Below are positions 6,589 through 14,656 of a stretch of DNA of 64,000 nucleotides, piece by piece. The notes under the pieces are model-generated. The model did no database searches, was not told where the DNA came from, and was given only the letters and a program-made list of their open reading frames with translations. Every line of letters starts with the position of its first letter. Within the stretch, counting starts at the first letter, position 1. Both the position numbers and the translations under genes were made by a program. Source of the stretch: Betaproteobacteria bacterium (GTDB lineage: Bacteria; Pseudomonadota; Gammaproteobacteria; Burkholderiales; Rhodocyclaceae); the NCBI GenBank assembly GCA_016234745.1, contig JACRAR010000043.1, positions 92,702 to 156,701 of the forward strand, read 5' to 3'.

Positions 6589-8945
6589 ACAGAACGCACG
6601 ATGTGCATGTCGGTGATGCCCTGCAGGACTTTCTGCATGCCGTCCATCTTCAGCGTCAGCATGCCTTCCTCCAGGGCAATCGCCAGCAATTCGGCAACCC
6701 GGGCATGTTCCTGGATCAGTTTCTTGACTGCATCGCTGCCCAGCATCAGCTCATGCAGACCGACGCGTCCCTTGTATCCGCTATCGTTGCAGGCAGGGCA
6801 GCCCTTGGGACGGTAGAGCGTAAACTTGCCGTCCTTGGCATAGTTCTTCTCCAATTCCTGATACACCGCGGCGTAACCCGCCTGGGGATCCTTCTTGAAG
6901 GTTGAGGTATTCACCAGTTCCCCGCAATATTCCTTGAGAAACAACTGCATTTCCGCGTCGTCCGGCGTGTAGGCCTCCTTGCATTTGCACAGGCGCTTGG
7001 CCAGGCGCTGGGCCAGGATGCCGAGCAAGGCGTCGGAAAAATTGAAAGGGTCCATGCCCATGTCGAGCAGGCGGATGATCGATTCCGGTGCGCTGTTGGT
7101 GTGCAAGGTGGCGAATACCAGGTGGCCGGTCAGCGAGGCTTCGATGCCGATTCCGGTGGTTTCCGCGTCGCGCATTTCGCCAACCATGATGATGTCCGGG
7201 TCGGCGCGCAGGAAAGCCTTCATGATCATCGGGAAATCGAGACCGGCCTTCTTGTTGATCTGCACTTGGCGCAGACCTTTCTGGGTGATTTCGACCGGAT
7301 CCTCGGCGGTCCAGATCTTGGTGTCGACGGTGTTGAGATACTTCAGCACCGAATGCAGCGTGGTGGTCTTGCCCGAGCCGGTCGGACCGCAGACAAAAAA
7401 CAGGCCATAGGGTTTGGAAATGGCGCCCTTCAGGCGCTCCAGATTGGCCGGCAGGACGCCCAGATTCTCCAGCGGTATCGGTTCGCCGGCCGCCAGAATC
7501 CGCATGACGATGTCTTCGACGCCGCCGGTGGAAGGAATCGTCGCCACCCGCAATTCGATGTCGAGCGGGCCGAACTTCTTGAACTTGATCTTGCCGTCCT
7601 GCGGCTTGCGGCGCTCGGAAATGTCGAGGTCACACATGATCTTGATGCGTGCCGCCATGGAGTTGCGGTAACTGGAGGGCACCTCGATGTATTTCACCAG
7701 CGAACCGTCCTTGCGGAAACGGATCAGGGTTTTTTCCTTACCCGGACCGGGTTCGACGTGGATGTCGGAAACACCCTGCTGGTAAGCATCGATAATGATT
7801 TTGTTGACCAGCTTGACGAGCTCGTTGTCGGCAGCGGCGGACACATCCTCGGCGGTATCGGTGGCCTCCTCGCCGTCCTCGCCCATGCTGGAAAGCAGGT
7901 CGCCGACCGAGGAAGTGTCGGTGTCGGGCTGCGCACCGAAAAACAGGTCGACGCTCTGCTTGAACTCGCGGATGGTGGTGACGCGATAGGCCAGCTTGCT
8001 TCTGGGAAACACGTTGCTGACGACCCGCGAACTCTTGACCTGTTCCGGATCCATGGTCAGCACCATGATGCCATCGCTCGAATCCTCGACCGGCAGCCAC
8101 TGGTTCTGTTCAATGTATTCGCGCTTGAGGTTCTTCAGCAGGTCCATCGGCTTGATGCGATCGGCCTTGTACGGCTCGTAGGGAACGCCGAAAAATTTCG
8201 ACAGCGCCAGGCCAATCGCCGGCAGCTTGACCTGGAATTCGCTGAGCAGGATTTCCTCGATATCGAGATTCTTGCGACGCGCCGAACGTATCGCCAGATC
8301 AAGCTCCTGGGCGGAAAGCACGGCATCGGCGACCAGTTGATCGTATTTCGACTTGGCCGCCTGGACGGGCTTGTTGCGCTGGGAAAAGGCGATTGCCAGG
8401 GTTTCGCACAGACCCTTGATACCTTCTTCCATGACCGCGGAGAAAGGCACGCCGGCGCGATTGTTGATGATCTGCACCACGCCCAGCAGTTCCCCGGCGG
8501 TCGTGATGATCGGGCTCACCAGCATCTGCTTGGTGCGATAGCCGGTGCGCTTGTCGACTTCCTGCAGGAAGCGCAGGCCGGGATGATGCGACTTGAGCTC
8601 GGCCTCGTCATACACATCGATGAGGTTGATGATCTTGCGCGACAAGGCCACATGACCGGCGACGCTCTGGTCGGCGATCGGCAACTTGAGATCCTTGAAC
8701 GAATTCAGGCCGGTCTTGAGCTTCGAGACGATCGATGCCTTATCCTCGCTGACCGCATAGATGGTCAGGCGATCGGCGTTGAACAGGTTGCAGATGTCCT
8801 GCGACAACTCGAGCATGATCTCGTCGATGTTGTTGGTCGCATGGATCTTGTTGGTGACTGTCTGAAGATTCTTGAAAAACAGCAGCCGGGTATCAACGTC
8901 GGACAAACTGCCGGCGCCTTGCGGTGAATCGATGACCGCGCTCAC
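6576..8945 (-). CDS. GAF-containing PilB/GspE-type secretion ATPase
   Basis: A 789-residue protein. Residues ~15-190 are a GAF domain (DKRTGYRTKQMLVSPI, GELLGVVQIIN). Residues ~205-335 resemble the GspE/PilB N-terminal domain. A polar linker (~340-372) leads to the hexameric ATPase core: Walker A GPTGSGKT at 520-527, an Asp box around 548-550, and Walker B-type ADPDIIMVGEMRD at 581-593. A tetracysteine zinc site is split between LCKCKE and CPACNDSGYKGR. PilB normally lacks a GAF domain, so this is a regulated variant of the extension ATPase. It overlaps its upstream neighbour by ATGA and its downstream neighbour by 13 bases. Whether it assembles the pilin encoded here is inference. Confidence 0.85.
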   Translation of the reverse strand: MSAVIDSPQGAGSLSDVDTRLLFFKNLQTVTNKIHATNNIDEIMLELSQDICNLFNADRLTIYAVSEDKASIVSKLKTGLNSFKDLKLPIADQSVAGHVALSRKIINLIDVYDEAELKSHHPGLRFLQEVDKRTGYRTKQMLVSPIITTAGELLGVVQIINNRAGVPFSAVMEEGIKGLCETLAIAFSQRNKPVQAAKSKYDQLVADAVLSAQELDLAIRSARRKNLDIEEILLSEFQVKLPAIGLALSKFFGVPYEPYKADRIKPMDLLKNLKREYIEQNQWLPVEDSSDGIMVLTMDPEQVKSSRVVSNVFPRSKLAYRVTTIREFKQSVDLFFGAQPDTDTSSVGDLLSSMGEDGEEATDTAEDVSAAADNELVKLVNKIIIDAYQQGVSDIHVEPGPGKEKTLIRFRKDGSLVKYIEVPSSYRNSMAARIKIMCDLDISERRKPQDGKIKFKKFGPLDIELRVATIPSTGGVEDIVMRILAAGEPIPLENLGVLPANLERLKGAISKPYGLFFVCGPTGSGKTTTLHSVLKYLNTVDTKIWTAEDPVEITQKGLRQVQINKKAGLDFPMIMKAFLRADPDIIMVGEMRDAETTGIGIEASLTGHLVFATLHTNSAPESIIRLLDMGMDPFNFSDALLGILAQRLAKRLCKCKEAYTPDDAEMQLFLKEYCGELVNTSTFKKDPQAGYAAVYQELEKNYAKDGKFTLYRPKGCPACNDSGYKGRVGLHELMLGSDAVKKLIQEHARVAELLAIALEEGMLTLKMDGMQKVLQGITDMHIVRSVCIK

Positions 8946-10069
8946 GATGGGCTTACTCCCTTTTCATTAGCGTTCCTGGCGCCAGCCAAACCGCCCTCCA
9001 GCAAACTTGCCCGGAAGCCGCGCTGAGACAGCAAAAAGGCTGCCGCGGAGCTGCGCCGGCCGCTTTGGCAATAGGCGATATACTCTTTCTGGGGATCAAG
9101 CACCATATAGGCCAGGCGAATCTCGTCGAGCGGAAGATTGCGTGCGCCCTGGATACCATCGTATTTATACTCGGCGGCAAAGCGTACATCCAGCCATATT
9201 GCGCCCGCCGCGATGTGCTGGCGTGCCTCGTCCGGAGACAAGGTGCGCAACAGCGGAGTGCGCAATAATTCGACGAAATCCTGCTTGTTCAGACGCAACA
9301 GCACGCCATCCGTAATCATCGTCACACTGGCATTGCGCGCGGCATCGTTGACCAGGGCCTCCTCGCCGAAGGCGTCACCCGGCTTGAGGTCGGCCAACAG
9401 CATCTGCCCCCCCGCCACAGTGCGGGTCACTTGGCAGCGCCCGCTTTCAATCAGGTAGTAGTAATCGCCGATCTCACCCTGCCGCACGATTTCCTCGCCG
9501 CGTCGCACCTTGATGCGGCGAAAGCGCTGCAAAAGCTGGTCGATGTGCGCCGGCGGCAGTGCGGCAAAGGCGCCGCGCGTCAGATTTTGTGCCGCAAACA
9601 TACCCGGCAACATGCGCCAGTTGGCGGTTCTCGCCCCATTTCCGGCGGCTTCGGGCTCCGCCTGTCCCGGCGGGGTTTTTGGCTGCGCCAACTGATCCCA
9701 GGTCAGCATGATGTCCAGCATGTCCTCATCGAAACGGATCAGTTCGATGGGGGTGATCGCCTTGGTGGAAGTCATCGGCTGCCCCCATTTACCCAGCGGT
9801 CGCGAAGCCTCGTCGCTACCTCCGACAATCACCGTGGTGCTTTGATCGGGGAAATGCAGCAGCAGTTCTCCCTTCACCAAATACACCAGCTGGCCCCGGT
9901 AATCCTGCGTCAGGAATGGCTTGGCGCCGCGCTCGAGCCGATCGTACTGACATGCTCCGAGCAATTCACGCAAGCGCTCCAGATCGAGTTCCGCAAGCGG
10001 CTGCAAACCATGCAGTACTTCCAGGCTGATCGGCGGCGCTTCCATGATCGCCTCAGAACTCGAATTCAT
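8942..10069 (-). CDS. Cyclic-nucleotide-binding-domain protein with C-terminal rhodanese domain
   Basis: A 375-residue soluble protein. Residues ~20-125 look like a degenerate cNMP-binding fold. Residues ~165-275 form a clearer one (EEIVRQGEIGDYYYLIESGRCQV, then PGDAFGEEALVNDAARNASV, where the phosphate-binding cassette GEEALVNDAARNA carries the Arg expected to pair with the cyclic phosphate). A rhodanese domain follows from ~278, with Cys in YCQSGRRSS. There is no HTH, so it is a signalling effector and not a CRP-type regulator. It lies between a cyclic nucleotide phosphodiesterase and a GAF-ATPase gene. The start at 10069 overlaps the upstream gene by 17 bases; an ATG at 10045 is an alternative. 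Confidence 0.85.
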   Translation of the reverse strand: MNSSSEAIMEAPPISLEVLHGLQPLAELDLERLRELLGACQYDRLERGAKPFLTQDYRGQLVYLVKGELLLHFPDQSTTVIVGGSDEASRPLGKWGQPMTSTKAITPIELIRFDEDMLDIMLTWDQLAQPKTPPGQAEPEAAGNGARTANWRMLPGMFAAQNLTRGAFAALPPAHIDQLLQRFRRIKVRRGEEIVRQGEIGDYYYLIESGRCQVTRTVAGGQMLLADLKPGDAFGEEALVNDAARNASVTMITDGVLLRLNKQDFVELLRTPLLRTLSPDEARQHIAAGAIWLDVRFAAEYKYDGIQGARNLPLDEIRLAYMVLDPQKEYIAYCQSGRRSSAAAFLLSQRGFRASLLEGGLAGARNANEKGVSPS

Positions 10070-10820
10070 GATTGTTCTGCAGCATGCGGGGTTTGAACTC
10101 GCCGACGCTTTCTTCCACTTCCTGCATGGTCAATTCAATCTGGCCCGGCTTGAGATGGGTAATGAAAAGTTCCGTCTTGCATTGCAAGTTCAGCAGTTCT
10201 TCGGCCAGCATGCTCGGACAAAGGTGCTTGGACATGACGGCGAGCTTTTTCTCGTGATTCGAAAAGGCGGTTTCGATGATCAGGTAGCGCAAATTGCTTA
10301 TTTTATTGATCGCCTGCCACAGTTCCGGACAAGCTGTGGTGTCGCCGGTAAATACCAGGCTGGCGTGTCCGGAATCGATCTGGTAGCCCACTGCGGGCAC
10401 GGTATGATTGGCGGGCAGCGGCGTGATCGTGCGCCAGCCAAACTTGACGGGCTGGCCCAGCTTGATGGCTTCAAAGCGCAGGAAAGGATTTTCCGGGCTC
10501 GGAATCTCGGTGAAATCCGGCCACACCGACCAGTTGAAAACATGATTGCGCAGAATTTCGATGCTGGCAGGCTGGGCATACACCGTGAGCGGTTTGTCGC
10601 GCATGTCGCCGATGGTGTCGGCCATCAAGGGAAGACAGGCAATGTGGTCGAGATGGGTGTGGGTGATGAAGATGTGGTCAATCTGCGCCAGTTCGGCCAA
10701 GGTCAGATCGCCCACGCCGGTTCCGGCATCGATCAGGATATCGTCGTCGACCAGCAATGAAGTCGTGCGCAGATGCCGGCCGCCGATCCCTCCGCTACAA
10801 CCCAGAATTCTGACTTTCAT
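10053..10820 (-). CDS. Class II-type 3',5'-cyclic nucleotide phosphodiesterase (MBL fold)
   Basis: A 255-residue metallo-beta-lactamase-fold protein with HTHLDHIACLPL at residues 54-65. This is the signature of class II cyclic nucleotide phosphodiesterases (yeast PDE1/bacterial CpdP type). Other metal ligands fit PANHTVPAVGY, FTGDT and FITHLKPG. It is encoded next to a class III adenylate cyclase, with which it shares an ATGA overlap, which supports cAMP as substrate. Related MBL hydrolases (RNase Z-like) have similar motifs, so substrate assignment rests on the signature and context. Confidence 0.75.
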   Translation of the reverse strand: MKVRILGCSGGIGGRHLRTTSLLVDDDILIDAGTGVGDLTLAELAQIDHIFITHTHLDHIACLPLMADTIGDMRDKPLTVYAQPASIEILRNHVFNWSVWPDFTEIPSPENPFLRFEAIKLGQPVKFGWRTITPLPANHTVPAVGYQIDSGHASLVFTGDTTACPELWQAINKISNLRYLIIETAFSNHEKKLAVMSKHLCPSMLAEELLNLQCKTELFITHLKPGQIELTMQEVEESVGEFKPRMLQNNHEFEF

Positions 10821-13054
10821 TTGGTTTCAAAGGTGGTCACGCCATCCCAGCCTTCGCCGGGAGGTTGCTTGCGGTACAGGGCAATGCGTTTGCCGTACAG
10901 CTCATACAGATAGCTGGGCGCCAGGCGCGACAGATTGAGCAGCGCCACTTCGGCCTGATCCCAATCCTGCGCACGATAATAGCGCAATGCCTGGTTCCAG
11001 AGCTTCAGATCTTCCAGAATCGCCTTGTCGACCTCGCCTTCCACACCCAGAGGCTCGTAGATCCCGATCGGCTCCGCCTTGCCCTTGACTCGCACTCGAT
11101 CCAGCTCGCGGAACACGAAGGACTTCTTTAGCGATTCGCGCGTGGTCTCGCCGACGATGATGCCGACGCCATATTGCTTGGTGATCCCTTCCAGGCGTGA
11201 GCCGAGATTGACCGCATCGCCCATCACGGTATAGGACTGGCGCACCGGGGAACCCATGTCGCCCACGGTCATGGTCCCGGTATTGACGCCCACGCCGATC
11301 TTCAATTCCGGCCAGCCCTTGGCCGCCAGTTGCCGGTTCAATTCGGGCAAGGCCTGCTGCATCTCCAGGGCGGTCAGCACGGCATGCCGAGCATGTTCCG
11401 GATCGTCAAGGGGCGCACCCCAGAAAGCCATGATCGCATCGCCGATGTATTTGTCGAGCGTGCCGCGATGATGACGCACGATCTTGGTCATGGCACCCAG
11501 GTATTCGTTCATCAAGGTGGCCAGTTGATCCGCTTCCAGCCCCTCCGAGATCGTGGTGAAGCCGCGCACGTCGGAGAACAGCACGGTCAATTCGGCCTTG
11601 CGCCCGGCCATGCTGTAATTCTCCGGATCGCGGCTCATTTCCTCGACCAGTTCCGGCGGCACATATTGCCCGAAGAGACCCGTCAGCTGGCGCTTGCTGC
11701 GCGACTCAACGAAATAGCCCCAGGACATATTGAGGGCATACAGCGAAAAAGTCAGCAGCAGGCCGGCTGCGAGAGGCATCACAAAGTTGGCAAAATTCCA
11801 CAAGCTCAGATTGATGCCAATCTGGCATATCAATACGAGCAAGGCGACCAGCGAGGCGGGCAGCGCCGACAGCCGCGGCAACCAGAACACCATGACCGCG
11901 CCGGCGAGCAACAACAAAATGAAATCGGCGCCCAGTACGTAAGGCGGCTTGAACTTGATGTTGCCATCGATCATGCCGGCAATCAGGTTGGCATGCATCT
12001 CGACCCCGGCGTAGGCTTCACCCACCGGGGTAGCGCGCTGATCCTTGAGTCCCGGCGTGGTGGTGCCGATCAGCACGATGCGTCCCGCAAGCTGGTCCGG
12101 CTTGATGCGGTCAGCCATGACATCGGCCAGCGAGTAGTAGCGGAAGCTGCCCTGATAGCCGCGGAATGGAATCAGGGCGGCGACGTTTTCATCCACCGGG
12201 ATACGCAGCGTGGTACCGCGCTCAGTCAGCAAGTCGAGCCACTCGATGTTGCCGTAGCTCTGGTTGTTCGAGACCGCGTCATCCGGGTAGCCCGGCATCA
12301 CCTTGGGAAAATTGAGATAGGCGCGCACCATCGCCAAAGACAGCGACTCATAATAAGCACCGCCATATTCGGCCAGCATCGGCACGCGCCGGGTGATACC
12401 GTCGAAATCCACGATCGGGTTGAAGAAGCCCGCACCCTGGGCATTCTTCTGATACTCCGCCAGATTGCCGCCAAAAGTCTTCCAGGCGCTGATGGCCACG
12501 CCGCCATGCCCGGAGAATGTGCCCGCCGGCAATACCGGGGGCGGCAATAACCCGTTGCTGACCCCGCCCTCGGTGTTGGAGAAGTAGTAGCCGAGAATCA
12601 CCGGTTTCCCTTTCAAGGCGCTGGCAAAGCGCGCATCGAAGTCCAGTTGCGGACGCAATTCCCGCAGGCTTGATTGAAACGCCCCATTGTCCTTGAGATC
12701 CTTCTTGGCCAGGGCTTCCAGGCTGTTGAGACCGGAACTGTTGTCGGCCTCGGGGAATACCACGTCAAAGCCCAGCACGCGTACGCCGTAGATACGGAAC
12801 AGCTTGTCCGCCAGCATCGCCAGACGATCGCGGCCCCAGGGCCAATGTCCGAGTTCGGCCAAAGATTTTTCGTCGATGTCGAGGATTGCGATGCGCTCAT
12901 CGACGCTCTTCGGCATGGTCAGCCGCAGCTTGGCGTCATAAATGATCGCGTCCAGATGGTTGATGAGACCAATCTGGTAGAACCTGGTCGCATGCCCGAG
13001 CAGCAGCAGCAGGATGGCCAGGCCAAGCGCGTAGCGCGCGAAATGCTGTTTCAA
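10817..13054 (-). CDS. CHASE2-sensor class III adenylate/guanylate cyclase
   Basis: A 745-residue membrane protein. A signal anchor (residues ~8-28) is followed by an extracytoplasmic CHASE2 domain (~30-360) and membrane segments (~372-445). A class III cyclase domain (~485-670) completes the core, and the C-terminus carries a short TPR-like stretch. Metal-binding Asp495 (FSDVRGFT) and Asp539 (KYIGDAIMAF), base-selecting Lys535, Thr609 (SYTVMGDAVN), and Asn616/Arg620 for transition-state binding are all present, so the domain should be active. The Lys/Thr pair fits adenylate cyclase of class IIIb. It lies after the FHA gene (31 bases) and overlaps the phosphodiesterase gene by four bases. Confidence 0.9.
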   Translation of the reverse strand: MKQHFARYALGLAILLLLLGHATRFYQIGLINHLDAIIYDAKLRLTMPKSVDERIAILDIDEKSLAELGHWPWGRDRLAMLADKLFRIYGVRVLGFDVVFPEADNSSGLNSLEALAKKDLKDNGAFQSSLRELRPQLDFDARFASALKGKPVILGYYFSNTEGGVSNGLLPPPVLPAGTFSGHGGVAISAWKTFGGNLAEYQKNAQGAGFFNPIVDFDGITRRVPMLAEYGGAYYESLSLAMVRAYLNFPKVMPGYPDDAVSNNQSYGNIEWLDLLTERGTTLRIPVDENVAALIPFRGYQGSFRYYSLADVMADRIKPDQLAGRIVLIGTTTPGLKDQRATPVGEAYAGVEMHANLIAGMIDGNIKFKPPYVLGADFILLLLAGAVMVFWLPRLSALPASLVALLVLICQIGINLSLWNFANFVMPLAAGLLLTFSLYALNMSWGYFVESRSKRQLTGLFGQYVPPELVEEMSRDPENYSMAGRKAELTVLFSDVRGFTTISEGLEADQLATLMNEYLGAMTKIVRHHRGTLDKYIGDAIMAFWGAPLDDPEHARHAVLTALEMQQALPELNRQLAAKGWPELKIGVGVNTGTMTVGDMGSPVRQSYTVMGDAVNLGSRLEGITKQYGVGIIVGETTRESLKKSFVFRELDRVRVKGKAEPIGIYEPLGVEGEVDKAILEDLKLWNQALRYYRAQDWDQAEVALLNLSRLAPSYLYELYGKRIALYRKQPPGEGWDGVTTFETK

Positions 13055-13085
13055 AATTCCTCCATTCCCGATAAATGCGGCATGG

Positions 13086-13790
13086 TCAAGATTTCAGGAA
13101 GAACTCCATCTTGGTGCCCGCGAGTTCGATGATGTCGTGATCCTGCAACGGATGTGCCTGGGCGTCCAATTGTTTGCCATTGACCGAGGGAAACACGGCA
13201 CCCTCGACATGGGTAATGAAATAACCATGCGGACGCCGCGTGATCACGGCCACCTGCACCCCTGGTTTCCCCAGCGAAGTCAAAGTTTTCGTGAGTTCCA
13301 GTTCCTTGCCGGCATTCGTTCCGGTAAGAACCTGGAGCGCCCCACGCGGGAGCACCGGCGGGGAAGGTGGCTGTGGGGGAGGCGCCATTTCCAAAGGCTG
13401 GGCCGGCATGGCTTTTTCTCCACCCTGCTCTGCCGGTTTTGGCATCATCTCGGGCCGGATGATCATGGTTTTCTCAAAATCTGCCTGGGCTGCCTGCTGC
13501 GGGGTTTCCTTGAGATACTTAAGGCGGTATTTGCCCAGTTCGACGACATCTCCGTTTTGCAGAAAATGCTTCTTGATCGGCTGGCCATTGACCTGGGTGC
13601 CATTGGTACTGTCGAGATCCTCCAGAAAAGCATCATTGAGGATGGTCACGATCACCGCATGTTCGCCGCTGATGGCAAGATTGTCGATCTGAATGTCGTT
13701 ATGCGGCTTGCGCCCGATCGTGATCCTTTCCTTGGCAAGAGGAATTTCCTTGAGCTGCATTCCATCCATGCTGAGAATAAGTTTTGCCAT
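13086..13790 (-). CDS. FHA-domain phosphothreonine-binding protein
   Basis: A 234-residue soluble protein. The N-terminal FHA domain (~1-95) has the phosphopeptide-binding residues in ITIGRKPHNDIQIDN, ISGEHA and LDSTNGTQVNG. A Pro-rich linker (~112-150) leads to a second, weaker FHA-like fold (~150-234) that retains VNGKQLDAQAHPLQDHDIIELAG but lacks the GR and SxxH motifs. FHA domains bind phosphothreonine, so this is the likely reader of the kinase encoded two genes upstream. It lies 27 bases after the PP2C gene and 31 bases before the cyclase gene. Confidence 0.9.
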   Translation of the reverse strand: MAKLILSMDGMQLKEIPLAKERITIGRKPHNDIQIDNLAISGEHAVIVTILNDAFLEDLDSTNGTQVNGQPIKKHFLQNGDVVELGKYRLKYLKETPQQAAQADFEKTMIIRPEMMPKPAEQGGEKAMPAQPLEMAPPPQPPSPPVLPRGALQVLTGTNAGKELELTKTLTSLGKPGVQVAVITRRPHGYFITHVEGAVFPSVNGKQLDAQAHPLQDHDIIELAGTKMEFFLKS

Positions 13791-13817
13791 CTTGACCTTT
13801 CCGTATTGCCTATTCGA

Positions 13818-14648
13818 TCACTTGAACCAGGCCAACAGCCGTCCCAGCCATCCTGTCAGTCCGCGTGGGGCAGGATACTCCCCCTTGATCCGCACCAGTA
13901 TGACTGAAACGTTATCACGACCACCATTGTCATTTGCCATCTGCACCAGTTGCGTTGCAGCCAGTTCCAGATTGGCGGAGAGCATCTGTACCGTCATGCC
14001 GATTTCCTCGTCTTCGACCATGTCGTTGAGGCCGTCCGAGCAGAGCAGATAAATGTCTCCGGGCGAAGTCTCGTAATCATGAATTTCCGCTTCGACTGTT
14101 GGATCCACGCCCACTGCACGCGTCACCAGGTTCTTGTTTTGCGAATGGCGCGCTTGTTCCGGGGTGAGGATGCCACTATCAATCTGCTCCTGCAATAACG
14201 AATGATCGCGGGTGATCTGCAGGAATTCTTCGCCACGCAGGCGGTAGAGCCGCGAATCGCCGATGTGTGCCACAGTCATGCGGTTGTCGTAGAACAAGGC
14301 CATCACCAGCGTCGTGCCCATGCCGGCATATTGGGGTTGGCTTTGCGCGGCCTGATAGACGGCATGGTTGGCGCGAGCGATTTCCTGTTCCAGCAGGTCG
14401 TGTGCGCGCCGCTGTCCGTCATTTCCCTGCAGTTGCGGCTCTTGCCGGCCAAACGCCTTCTCCAACTCGCTGCCAAGCAAGGTGGTCACCATGCCGCTGG
14501 CCACCTCGCCGGCGTTGTACCCTCCCATGCCGTCGGCAAGGACCGCCAGGCCCAGAGCCGGATTCAGATAGACCGAGTCTTCGTTGTGGGAGCGAACCAT
14601 TCCGGCATCGCTGCGGCTGACTGTCTCCAGCGCTTGACTGAGATCCAT
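13818..14648 (-). CDS. PP2C-family Ser/Thr protein phosphatase
   Basis: This phosphatase should reverse the action of the adjacent kinase. The ATG at 14648 is chosen because AGGAG precedes it by six bases and MDLSQALETVSRSDAG is the normal PP2C start. A more distal ATG would run back into the kinase gene. The 276-residue protein has the metal-binding Asp residues in VLADGMGGYNAGE, LCSDGLND and GGRDNVSVILV, and the GDSRLYRL motif. It is a minimal PP2C domain, like PrpC/Stp, without membrane segment. It starts nine bases after the kinase stop. Confidence 0.95.
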   Translation of the reverse strand: MDLSQALETVSRSDAGMVRSHNEDSVYLNPALGLAVLADGMGGYNAGEVASGMVTTLLGSELEKAFGRQEPQLQGNDGQRRAHDLLEQEIARANHAVYQAAQSQPQYAGMGTTLVMALFYDNRMTVAHIGDSRLYRLRGEEFLQITRDHSLLQEQIDSGILTPEQARHSQNKNLVTRAVGVDPTVEAEIHDYETSPGDIYLLCSDGLNDMVEDEEIGMTVQMLSANLELAATQLVQMANDNGGRDNVSVILVRIKGEYPAPRGLTGWLGRLLAWFK

Positions 14649-14656
14649 GCGAGCTC

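Noticed and set aside
7101..8927. 608-codon open frame on the plus strand
   Set aside because: Antisense to the GAF-ATPase gene with intact Walker motifs; no recognisable domain in the antisense product.
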